64,000 nt of DNA from Fasciola hepatica (Eukaryota; Platyhelminthes; Trematoda; Plagiorchiida; Fasciolidae), in assembly GCA_948099385.1 (NCBI GenBank), contig CANUEZ040000156.1, forward strand, positions 9,011,501 through 9,075,500, written 5' to 3'. Shown piece by piece: positions 48,672 to 58,055 of this stretch (positions are counted from its first letter, which is position 1; each line of letters begins with the position of its first letter). The position numbers and the translations under genes are program-made. The notes below the pieces were generated by a model. That model was not told the origin of the DNA, made no database searches, and worked only from the letters and a program-made list of their open reading frames with translations.

Positions 48672-48970
48672 TCGACGGAAGAGTGCAGTGACAGGATTGG
48701 TAAAGTCGGAAGTTCGATCCTCCGCATGGCTGTACAAGCGAATCACTCACAAAGAATATCTTACAGTAGAAATGTACACCTTTGAAGAGACTATGTGATG
48801 AATGATGTGTTGATGCCGTTGATTTGTGATGGTAAATGATCGAGAGCAGTGACAGAAATGTTAAACTTGGGGGTTCAAGCCTCAGCACGGCTGTACAAGC
48901 GGTACAATCAGGAGTATTACGGTGTCAGAAATGTTATCCTTTGAGGAAAAAAGGTTATGAATAGATGCGT
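48672..48970 (+). repeat. Two tandem tRNA-related SINE-like units
   Basis: Two direct, diverged units have a period of about 165 bp. Each has a cagtgacag start, a B-box-like string (gttcgatcctc in the first, gggttcaagcctc in the second), then gc.tggctgtacaagcg or gcacggctgtacaagcg, then an A/T-rich part containing cctttga. The B-box resemblance (GGTTCGANNCC) points to a tRNA-derived SINE. A boxes are not convincing, so these are either truncated or only tRNA-like. Confidence 0.5.
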
Positions 48971-49324
48971 TATCTGTTCATGCAACATGCACGGTAAAGT
49001 GTGACAATAAATCAAGGTGATACCTTCGAAAGATAGAAAATACATCACGAATGTCCGAGGTTCACGATGCACGCGTTCACCGAACATGAGTATCTAAATA
49101 CAAAAAAGACGAACAAACTCTAATTACGAATTGTTTTTAGGAAAGCTTTCGATATTTCTCCTCTGGTGACATGCATTTAAGTTGGTTCCAACTGAAAATC
49201 GACAAAAATGTTGAATATGTAAGGTGAACAGTGAACGACTGTTCTTCAACCTTCGACTTCGTTACAAGGCCAGTTTTACGATAGAATCGTCATTTGTCCT
49301 GTTTTTCGTCTGCAGTATGTTTCG

Positions 49325-49362
49325 TAGATTATAATCTACGATAATCTACGATAATCTGCGAT
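49325..49362. repeat. 10-bp tandem repeat (ataatctacg) with palindrome
   Basis: Three head-to-tail units of ataatctacg, the last with one change, preceded by its reverse complement (cgtagattat). A short stem-loop can form at the left edge. Confidence 0.85.
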
Positions 49363-49904
49363 ACACCGCAGTTTGAGCTTTGGGCCACTCGGTCAGGAGG
49401 CATTTTTCAGCATCTGCTGGACTCACTGTCCCACACCTGGTTCAAAAATTGGAAACATCGGATATTTTGAACCATATATGTAAGCTGATTTTTATGCAGG
49501 GATATGAATTTCACAGTATGGTCGAAAGTGGATTTCCGGGCCAGTGCCAGTATGATGGGATATCAGGGCCCGAGAAAGCCGTAAAGCGAAAGATGCCCTA
49601 ATGCTCGCAAAGAATCGTTCCATTGTTATGGCATGTGATTGTCGATTTTATTGACGGTAAATCCTAGGTTCGTGAAATTGCCTACTCGGGATATGACGAC
49701 GGGTTCGTGTGCCCGAATAGCCGAATTTGGTGGGCCCCAAACTGAATGGCCCATGAGGGTGTGACAACTAAACATTGGTTTTAGGCGGCTTTTGACTATC
49801 CGGCCCGTTTCAACCTAACATGTTGTGAGAATCGGTTATCTCGTAGTACATATTGCTGTGTCTTCCGGAACCCTGTAGAGTATCTCCTACCTGTGTTTGT
49901 GTGA

Positions 49905-49985
49905 TGTTGTCGTGGCACGCAAGCGCACGCACATCCGCATGCCGACACGCATAGGCACACACACACGTACCCATACACAAACGTG
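49905..49985. repeat. CA-rich alternating purine-pyrimidine tract
   Basis: A run of imperfect ACAC, GCAC and CGCA steps (gcacgcaagcgcacgcacat, then acacacacac). This composition can adopt Z-DNA. It is also a potential length-variable microsatellite. Confidence 0.65.
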
Positions 49986-50995
49986 CTTATACCATCACCA
50001 TCTTGATTTACCGGCGCCTGTGGCCCGCGTAAGCGAAACAGTGTAACCTAACATGGACCACGTAGCCAAGGCAGAGTTATGGATTTCAGACTTCGCGTGA
50101 AACCGGGCTGTTGACCGCTCTCATGTAATGTGATTCACGAACAGGCAAGTCTTAGGACGGGATTTGTATTGAACTTTGGCGGAGCCGGTTAAAAAAACAA
50201 GTCCATTGGAATGACCGCGATTCGTTTTAGTCCAAAGTGTTTCTGAAGCAGATACAGTAAATTTGTCGGGGTTGTTTGGTGCAGAATCCGTGCATCCACT
50301 TCCTGAACTAAGGTCAAGTCTATCCGGAGCCCAGGCCAACGTGGAGTACCGCGCAATCCTCAGGAACCAAATCAACTGACCGGGGTTTATTAGCGGTACT
50401 ACAACCTAATCAATCAGATGTTCAATGTATAAACCTCAAAAAGTGGCGTTGCCAGGGTAATCACTGTTCACTCAAGCTCTGCACTGTTTGGTAAAGATGA
50501 CAGAAACTAAGGCCGTTCGGGCGAAGAACACGAGTCGCCAAGCCGGTTATCAAATGAGTACAAAACGACAGACAAGGCAAGAGCTCGCTCTTAAGGGATA
50601 AAACGTAGAGAGAGGTGAACGGGCAGGCAACGATCGATGGGTCGACCAACCAGCGAGTAGGGCAGGTATTCACTCAGGTTCGCAAGGAAACGATCAGTCG
50701 CAGGGTAGAAAAGATCACAGTCTTTTATGGCTATCTATGTATGTACGTTTGTGTGTATGAGTGTGTTTATACACGCTTGACGAGTGAAGCCGATCAAAAC
50801 TCACTGCACAATCAAACAGACTAGTCCAAATCAAGTCAAATCAAGTGATCAAAGGAATCCCGTTAACGGATAACAGTGCAATCATGTGGTCAACGTCTAA
50901 TGAATAACGAATACCAAACAGGCCCAAACGTAGCATGGGTTGATGTTGGTGTTGATGAATGAGCAGGACTGAAACAGGCAAAACAGATTCAACAA

Positions 50996-51463
50996 ATGCT
51001 ATCGAAAATTGGATTCGTGAGAGGGTATAACAGATTTCGGAATAAGAAAAAAATAAACGCACAGTATCGGTGCTACTGTGCGATCCCAGTCACCCAGTTT
51101 CCGATCAAAGCCTATCTACTCCGTTGTTCCTGTGAAAGTGAGGCCAAGACCCAAGGAATCTTGGCAAACGGTCGTCCTGATAAATTCATTGAAATTCACA
51201 AAAAAGAAAGGCCCAAGATCATGAAATCCAACTCAATCGAGAAAAAACGAGCTACTTTATTTCTGCCTTTTAAAGGTGACCTGATTTTCAGCCGGATTAA
51301 CCAAAATCTGAAGTGTGCGCATCAACGTGGTCGACGAGTAAACTATATCCGAAATGTGCAGCAACTATCTACACATTATCGCGGAGGGTGTGCGTATGTG
51401 GGTCTGGGCGCATACATATGCGAATGTAGATGTGCGTCCACTGCAATACACAGATGGCGATGA
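50996..51463 (+). pseudogene. Penelope-like retroelement RT C-terminal fragment
   Basis: This is a 155-codon plus-strand frame. Residues about 49-110 match the end of the Penelope-like reverse transcriptase and the linker before the GIY-YIG nuclease. EAKTQGILANGRPDKFIEIH corresponds to the 'L..NGYP..FI..H' block. FLPFKGDLIFSRINQNLK (89-106) corresponds to the hallmark 'LPFKGD....I...L'. The GIY-YIG domain itself is not readable after residue 110, and the catalytic YxDD part is absent upstream. It is therefore a short dead fragment. Assignment rests mainly on the two blocks and their spacing. Confidence 0.6.
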
Positions 51464-51561
51464 AATAATCTTAGGGAGAGTTGGGAGAATTTACCGGCTA
51501 TCCCTGCCACACAAAATATCTCTAACCTTCCAGTCAGTGGACGATGGCTAAAGGTTGTACG

Positions 51562-51675
51562 GCAAGGCTTAAGAATGATGGGTCGTGGCTAAATAATGGT
51601 GGATCGTGGTTAAAGGATTGTGGGTTCCAGGTAAAGGAATGCGGGTTTTGGCAAAAGCTTGGTGGGGTAAGGTGA
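51562..51675. repeat. Degenerate ~21-bp minisatellite, about five units
   Basis: Units such as ctaaataatggtggatcgtgg, ttaaaggattgtgggttcc and taaaggaatgcgggttttgg follow one another. Each has an A-rich start and a GTGG or GGG end. Unit length varies by one or two bases. Confidence 0.6.
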
Positions 51676-52689
51676 ATATGAACAACCAGAGGAGTGACAA
51701 CTCTATGGTAAAACTGATCTTGGAAATAAGACGAAAGTTGATGAACAGTAGTTCATTGTTCACTTAGATGAATGAACATTTAGTGGCACTTAAAATGAAC
51801 TACAATGTGAAACACCAATAAAACTGACCATGAGGGGTGCGTTCTTTCTCTCGGTTGGGTGCCACATATACCCCTCACAAGCAGTGAGTAGACACATTGG
51901 ACGATATGCCTAAGAGTCACGATCAGTGCCGCACTTGTATTCACATGTTTTCTGTATCAGCGTCTGAATGTTTTTGTAGTTCGATTGTTGCCAGTTTCGT
52001 AGTTCTAATTTTCCTATTTTCCGATTGGGGTGACTGCTGAGAGATTACAATCAAAGCCACCGCACCCGAGCATGGTGAACGGTTTCCGGGACTGAATTAA
52101 ACTGATATAATATGATATGCTCAATGCAGATCGAAACCAATTTAACAGAAGTAGTGAACTAATGCTCAGACACCACGACCCACCACGACCGCAAGGGCCT
52201 CTCGCCACACTTATCTGTCCACTAATAAGATGTCCGTGACAGGTTTTATTAATGAAATTGTCGTCATTGCTCCGTTGATCACGACTGCACTCCATTGAGT
52301 TTTCCTCTAATCCTTGGTGGTTACTTGAGTGTAAGACACTGACACCAGTTTCAGTGGTAAAAACTGGATTTCGACTGAATTGAATCGTTTCCTTATGTTT
52401 TAGTTCCACTGCATATGAACGACCGAAGCTGAGTTCCGGTTGACGGTGATCTTTAATCCAAGTTCGTCATGAAAATTAGGCTTCTTCCTGGTTGCCTCCT
52501 TTAGCCCTTTCTATTTCACTCAGTGGTTGGTATGGTCCTAGAAAACACACTGTTTTCAGTTGAGGACAGTGGTATTGAACATTCCTGCATGGAAAAGTGA
52601 CAGACTGTGATTATGTAATGATCCGGGTAAGTTACAAGTTGCTTTTGTTTCTCAATGTTCGGTATGCGTTTTTCACCCCCAGAGTGGAA
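51676..52689. other. Unassigned DNA before the RTE fragment
   Basis: No motif assigned. The minus-strand frame 52014-52409 (131 codons) is one of the longer frames of the window and has a Gly/Arg-rich GRGG stretch, but I cannot connect it to a family. It may be upstream, decayed LINE DNA. Confidence 0.3.
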
Positions 52690-53450
52690 GATGATGATGC
52701 AGGATTGGGTTGATGCAGTCCGAAACCTATCAGTATCTGGGACGAATATAAACCAATCGGACGATTTCTGTTATCTGGCATAGTGCATTTTCCCCGAGGA
52801 TCTGTTATCGGATGTCGTTTCTTCAAGTGCTCAAGAGCCCCCTTTGACATTCGACAACAGGAGATATCTGTGAAGTCGATGTGACACCCATTGGTGTGTC
52901 AAGGGTTGAGTGTACGCAGCAACAGTCAGGCTTGTTTTTCTGTATGGTACAGAAAAATGGCCACTGCTGGTGGAGGATATACAACGAGTGTCGGTGTTCG
53001 AATACTGATGACCTTCTAGCTTTGTTCAAATATGGTGATGACATCAGACCAGCAATGCTTAGGGTAAGTCAAGAATAGCAGGCGCTTGAACCATATCACC
53101 AGATGAAACATGATGATCGACGGGCTAAGGTGGTTTAGACATGTGTTGCGCACGTCCCCGAATGGGATTCCTCGGCATGCAATGTTTGCTGAGGTGGGTT
53201 GTGTTTGGAGGCTGAGTAAGGGCTACCATTCCATGGGTTTAACCGACGGTCTTTGTCACGTGGTGCATGGTATACTCCCTGACCAGAAAAATCTAATACC
53301 AAAAACAGATAGATCATTATTTATGATCATGCCCACCTGGTGTCACTTCCATGGGATTTTTTCTACAATAATTAACGGGATGATTAAGAATCAAAGAAAT
53401 GTCGTTTCTAGCTGTAATAGGTGGATACATAAGAAAGACTGATGATGCTA
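52690..53450 (+). pseudogene. RTE-like non-LTR retrotransposon, RT C-terminal region
   Basis: Three plus-strand frames give successive blocks of an RTE/SR2-type reverse transcriptase tail. TYQYLGRI near 52725-52750 matches '..YLG..' after the catalytic core. SFLQVLKSPL near 52815-52845 matches 'F..LK..LW'. VRLVFLYGTEKWPLLVEDIQ near 52918-52990 matches 'VR.VLLYG.E.WPLR.ED..RL'. LRWFRHVLRTSPNGIPRHAM then FAEVG at 53125-53202 matches 'LRWLGHV.RM...R.PR'. Stops and frameshifts separate the blocks. The catalytic domain and endonuclease are missing, so this is a 5'-truncated dead copy. Confidence 0.8.
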
Positions 53451-54946
53451 GGTAACTCTCCTCGCATTTCAAGAAATGATAATATTTTTGCATACGATGT
53501 GCATGTTTTGATTAGGTTTTATGTATCGCACTCGAAAGACCCAGATCTTATCGAAAAGAACGTGCAATTGATGGACCAGCATTTACTCGTCGTCGACAAA
53601 AACCAGTCTTAGTGAATCAGACCATTATAAATGAGAATCCGAGAATAGAACTCAGATCAGATGAATAACCTACCGAATTACAAGAAATATATCCCATTCC
53701 CGGTCAAATAATCTGCTCATTCGCTCTGATTCTTGTTTACTGTGCTTATCTGTCCTCTTGTCTGTCTGTTGCACCGGTGAGGTTTGTAGGTACTCTAGTC
53801 TTTACCACCTGTTTAGATTTTGTTAGCAAGGCCAAGAATAGACGGTTAAGATTATTATCGTCCTCCAACATAGGGAAACGACATTTGACCTAATTCAGTG
53901 GGTGCTAATTTGGTTGACAAATCTTTCGTCAGAAAATGCGACTATTTACTAACTAATGATCGAATGGTTCTGTTGAATCGTGCGCTTTCCTTCGCGCCAG
54001 TGATTATACTTGACTTTCATAAATGCCTATTCTGCATTGTACCATCAATATCTGTCCGTAGATGTCATTATAATATCGAAAGATTTGGTGATGATTTCGC
54101 CACCCAGAACAGCATTTCGAGAATCAAATTAATTTGAGTGCTTGAAACCTGGAAGTTCTTAAATCATACATCGTGCGAAATGTCTCTTGGATAAGTACTC
54201 TATAAAAACGTCTTCGCTTTGAAAGTATTAGCATTTATTTTCCAAAAGAATACGTGTAAATAATTAATCCACATAGAAAGCATTCAGAGATTTTTATTGT
54301 TGAGGGAACTACTTGTATATTGTTCGCCTGGACGAGTACCGGATACTGTCAATGAAGTACAATGGGGTGAAACTTGATTGGTCCATTTACCTGTATGAAA
54401 AAAATTATTTTGTTTTCCTTCCGGTCCACAGAAAAAGATTACTATGTTTGTAGGGAGCCGATGGTCTCGCAGCTAGTTGTTCATTTTTTTAACACCAAAT
54501 TCAAATGATACTGTTCCTGAACTTCTCTCACACAACTGTATTACAAAGTGTGATAAATTTTTAACGTTGGGGCTTTGCACAGCTTCTCGTCAGTAACTAT
54601 ACTGAAAAACAACCGACCACTGATATCAGTTAATAAACTGGGACCATGTTGCATATTTATTCTCTATTTGCATGATGAAATTCACAGGAATGACACTCAA
54701 TCCATCCGGAAATAGTTTCTTCAATGATAAACATTGGAAGAACGATGATTCGAAATCATGATTCCAAAAGTAGTTTCCATTATTTCACCCATTCCTCATT
54801 CTTCCGAATTTAACTATCATGAAACTGAGTTTTGCTGCTACGTTCTTCAATGAATAACGATATTGTAGTTTGCATGTTTTATTATTTTGATATTAATTTA
54901 TCATCAAAGAAAATTTCATTCATCTTCCACGAAGCATCAGAACTAT
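53451..54946. other. Unassigned DNA left of repeat D
   Basis: AT-rich, with no recognisable gene or element. It ends where the exact repeat begins (cgatatcacaggtattctgtgg). Confidence 0.35.
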
Positions 54947-56694
54947 CAACGATATCACAGGTATTCTGTGGCGATAACTAAGCAGTCTCGGTCACGTAAG
55001 AAAATGAGTCATTCGAACAGCTGCACAAGTGAATGGAGAAACAATTTGGAGACCGTTGTAGAAGAAAAACTGCGTTCAAACAGCGAACGTATATGTTCAT
55101 GACAAGTTCTAGGAACTGACACTTACACGAGAGCAGTTATTAAATAAAGTCAAATGAGTAAATGGAATAGAAATTAGGAAACATTTAAAGTTGACATGTG
55201 ATGAGATATGGAGTATTGATCAGTCATTGGTGACTGGAACGAAGAAATATATGACTTTGGATGAACGTTCGACACAGTGGTGTCTTACTCGAAAAAATAC
55301 CGATTTGTTTCCCCATGAAAAGGGTAACTGGAACACTGAATATCGAGAAAGTATGACGGAAGCCAAACCATACAACCAGATGAGTCCAGGTGATGTTGTT
55401 TTAGCGGAAAAGAAATCTGAATCTTGTTTCGTTCTCTGTTTGATCGTGGGATAGGGCGTTACGATGGACGGGTAGTTCTGAAGTCTTCATGAGAAAGAAA
55501 GCGAACATCACGATTATCTTAGGTATCAAATTGCAAATCAAGTCAACGTGTTCCGTGGATTCCAAAACGTTTAATTTCATGATTTCTGGAAAAGGTAAAC
55601 GTGTGTCTCACTTTCATAAGCACTCTAAGGATAGATTTACTTGGGCATACATTTAAACAGGAGTGGAATATATTCCAAACTGGAAACTGCGAAGCTATGT
55701 TTCATCCTGTGAGGATCATAGGACAAGACATCCAGTGATCTCACCATTTCGTACACGGATTTGGTTCAGTGAACATAACTGTTAATTTTAGAAGTCTCTA
55801 TGATTACAAACCTTCAATGTTCTTTTTGTATGGTATCAGTCAGTCCATAATATCATGTAACCTCACCCTTGACAGTGAGTCACTTTCGCATTTCATGCAA
55901 CGACTCCATCAACCCATTCGGTTTTATTGGAAACATCTATTTAAGCCCCATACATTCTGAATTGCTCAGAGTGGCTTGCACTGAACTTCACGAAGAAGGA
56001 TGAGGAAGATTTCTTGTAACCCATACTATTCGAGTGGACGGATTGCATGAATAAAGTGTCATTGAAAGGAGTTATTTTCAACCAAAATGTGATTTTATTT
56101 ATAAGTGCAAAAGCCGGGTCGTTTGTTATCATTTGGTATTGGCTTACTTCGTGCTACCACAAACAACACCTTGTGAAATCAACATCTTTTTCTTCAAAGG
56201 ACAAATAGTGATTGGAAAAACCCATCCCATATTAGTCAATATAGAGGTTATTGTATCGTAACTGGATTGACATTCACGTTTGTGTTCCTCTGGTAACAAG
56301 CTAGAATATATTGCATTTGTGCACTAATGACGTAGTCCAAAGAAGGCTGATAATAATTTCATCATTGTATATTTTATTCTGAATTAGGTAGTTTATTACG
56401 CAAAACAATATTATGTCAGTTTTAAAGCCAAGACTTACTCATCCAACCTGCATCACCAATCAGGTCGTCCGAAACGCACCCAAGCACCTGGGCTTATGGA
56501 AGATCTCATTGAGAGCAGTGAATCCACATAAAGCGAAAGCATACATTCTTTATTCTCCTCGTTGAAATAAAAAGAACGACATTCTGTGCGTTGTTTGCAA
56601 CTGAACGAGAGTAGAACACGAAAATACATGAGCTAGCACCTCGATACTTTTTTTATCTCTATGACATGTCATTACAATATGACAAACAATGCTA
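54947..56694. repeat. Repeat D, copy 1 (identical to 62253-64000)
   Basis: At least 1748 bp appear identical to the right end of the window at a constant offset of 7306 bp. I found no mismatch or gap in the stretches compared. The left junction is sharp. The right end is not visible because copy 2 reaches the end of the window. The repeat holds the 87-codon frame listed separately and otherwise AT-rich DNA without recognised motifs. Confidence 0.9.
55191..55454 (+). CDS. Unrecognised 87-codon frame in repeat D, copy 1
   Basis: Hydrophilic peptide starting MTCDEIWSIDQSLVTGTKKY, with a GDVVLAEKKSESC stretch near the end. There is no signal peptide, membrane segment or known motif. The frame is identical at 62497-62760, but so is all the DNA around it. 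It may be a relic exon or a chance frame. Confidence 0.2.
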   Translation: MTCDEIWSIDQSLVTGTKKYMTLDERSTQWCLTRKNTDLFPHEKGNWNTEYRESMTEAKPYNQMSPGDVVLAEKKSESCFVLCLIVG

Positions 56695-57199
56695 TTGTCC
56701 ATGAACTTATTTCAGAGTTTCACTCTATTACCAGTTTCGAAATTTTGAGTGAACTTCTGACTGACTATAAACCAAAGAAATATGTTATATCGATTGAAAT
56801 TATTCTGTTAAGCTTTGTCCATTCAGATGAGTATGATTTCTGGTGATACAATAAGGCCATTATGCTGTAGTGGTCGAGTGGTTCAGCGCATTCGCTTACC
56901 CCCTCGCATATTAGACAATAAAATCCCGTCACTTGAGGTCACTTTGTTGATGAACAGTAACTCATTGTCAATCAGCTCGGTAATGAATTTGACAAGCTGA
57001 GAGCTTACATACTTCTCCAGCACGTCTTGGGGTGTTTATTAGTAATTCATATCACACTGAGCTTTTGAAGCAATGGGGTATACCACTTCGACAGTAATCG
57101 AGCTCACGCATTTTACAATAACAAATTTATCAACAATCAAATGAAAGAAGTAAACACAGCTATTCCTGCACCAAATTCGTTCACATAAATGGTACTTAC
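56695..57199. other. Intron-side DNA of the lectin-like gene with SINE-like start
   Basis: On the minus strand this follows the splice donor of the lectin-like exon, so it should be intron. It contains the tRNA-like segment at 56862-57000. No next exon could be identified with confidence. Confidence 0.35.
56862..57000 (+). repeat. tRNA-related SINE-like segment (A box)
   Basis: The string gtagtggtcgagtggttcagcgcattcgc closely resembles the 5' half of a Ser- or Leu-type tRNA, including an A box (tggtcgagtgg) and D-loop-like ggttcagcgc. No matching 3' half or B box with correct spacing follows; only an aaatcccgtcacttgaggtc stretch is seen. It therefore looks like a decayed tRNA-derived SINE rather than a working tRNA gene. 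Confidence 0.5.
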
Positions 57200-57201
57200 C
57201 G
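57194..57201 (-). promoter_or_regulatory. Splice donor of the lectin-like exon
   Basis: Minus-strand sequence CG|GTAAGT matches the eukaryotic 5' splice-site consensus exactly in its six intronic bases. It falls just where the long lectin-like frame would otherwise run into an in-frame TAA that overlaps the donor. Confidence 0.75.
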
Positions 57202-57813
57202 TTTCGCACATGCTATCAAAGTATTAGCTTTGATCGATTTGAAACAACCACAAGGATGCTCGCTGCTGACAAACAGGGTGTCCAGTGCATATGGCCAATT
57301 AGTCTGAAAACGTTCCAGTTTCCCCCCAGTGGGACGCAAAGAGGCTTCACAAATGACACTTGTGGCATTGCGATAATTTTGTGGATCATCGAACAGCTGA
57401 CGTCCAACGTACAGTCCAATGGTTGGACCATCAGCATTTGGTTCACGTGTGTGCCACGGGATTGTTGTATCCTTTTTGGTTGTAACGAAGTTGGCATATC
57501 CCGGGTCACCAACTCGCCATCCAGCTCGACGATCAGTTGTCCGGTTCAACATTGCATTGAAACTGGTGAATACGGTATCAGTGTCAGAAAGCAAAGCGAC
57601 TATTTTGGGGGCATCATTCCCCGGTATGAACAGTCTTCGGCCACGTTTTCTACCCTCTTGCTCACAGATTTCATGAGCCTCGCAGTACGTGGCCTGGCGG
57701 TCTATGCGAATGATACACAGATCTTCGCGACAAATTAAATTGTTCATCTGAACTGGTGGACATAGGTACGAGATACCAACGAGGCTGATTATGGCTATAT
57801 GTTGAGCATACAT
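57200..57813 (-). CDS. Secreted C-type-lectin-like protein, first coding exon (partial gene)
   Basis: From the ATG at 57811-57813 the exon codes for about 204 residues. It then meets a consensus donor: AAACG at 57200-57204 followed by GTAAGT (57199-57194), phase 2. An N-terminal hydrophobic stretch (HIAIISLVGISYLC) fits a signal peptide. The rest resembles a C-type-lectin fold: CREDLCIIRIDR, paired cysteines in TYCEAHEICEQEG, FIPG, then IPW...EPN and FDDP, closing with SVICEAS, the usual '..W.D..C....FICE' order. Calcium and sugar ligands cannot be assigned with confidence. A further GTG/CAG codon pair lies before the ATG, so a longer reading exists, but ATG is preferred. The gene must continue to the left, where no next exon is certain. 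A broken paralogue lies at 4955-5441. The plus-strand frame 57256-57738 is a shadow. An extracellular or secretory-tissue product is likely; the ligand is unknown. Confidence 0.65.
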
Positions 57814-57857
57814 TTTCTGCACCTCAAAAGTCTATATTTGTAGTGTGTACGTAAACA

Positions 57858-58055
57858 TTATCTTCGGCAAAAATTACCGACTGGAAAATTAGGATATATT
57901 AAGCTGAACGTGTACACATGCTGTTCGTCGAATGCTATTGGTGGATTAATAACTGAATCTGATTGATGTAAACCATCGTAGCTAGAATAAATTTCCTGAC
58001 AATATGTATTCACAATATCGGTAAATGGACAGGTCGTTTGCATATCGTTTTTCAC
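57858..58055 (-). CDS. Small frame just upstream of the lectin-like exon, possible exon
   Basis: A 65-codon minus-strand frame immediately 5' of the lectin-like exon. It contains two cysteines (TTCPFTDI and NTYCQEIY) and a CAGTCG|GTAATT string near 57880 that could be a splice donor about 60 bp before the next start codon. The reading phase does not join cleanly to the ATG frame at 57813, so exon status is doubtful. It could instead be 5' UTR or intergenic sequence. Confidence 0.2.
   Translation of the reverse strand: MKNDMQTTCPFTDIVNTYCQEIYSSYDGLHQSDSVINPPIAFDEQHVYTFSLIYPNFPVGNFCRR

Larger units (their letters stand above)
48971..50995. other. Unassigned DNA with simple repeats
   Basis: Holds the 10-bp tandem repeat at 49325-49362 and the CA-rich tract at 49905-49985, both listed separately. 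Small frames at 49380-49601, 50121-50375 and 50461-50673 have no recognisable domain. GC content is somewhat higher than in the left half of the window, perhaps from decayed elements. Confidence 0.3.

Noticed and set aside
52014..52409. 131-codon minus-strand frame
   Set aside because: No domain, start context or splice evidence. Composition is not clearly coding.
56862..56935. A tRNA-Ser or tRNA-Leu gene
   Set aside because: Only the 5' half is tRNA-like. No T-arm or acceptor-stem pairing with correct spacing was found.
57256..57738. 160-codon plus-strand frame over the lectin-like exon
   Set aside because: Shadow frame. The minus strand has the signal peptide, cysteine pattern and splice donor.
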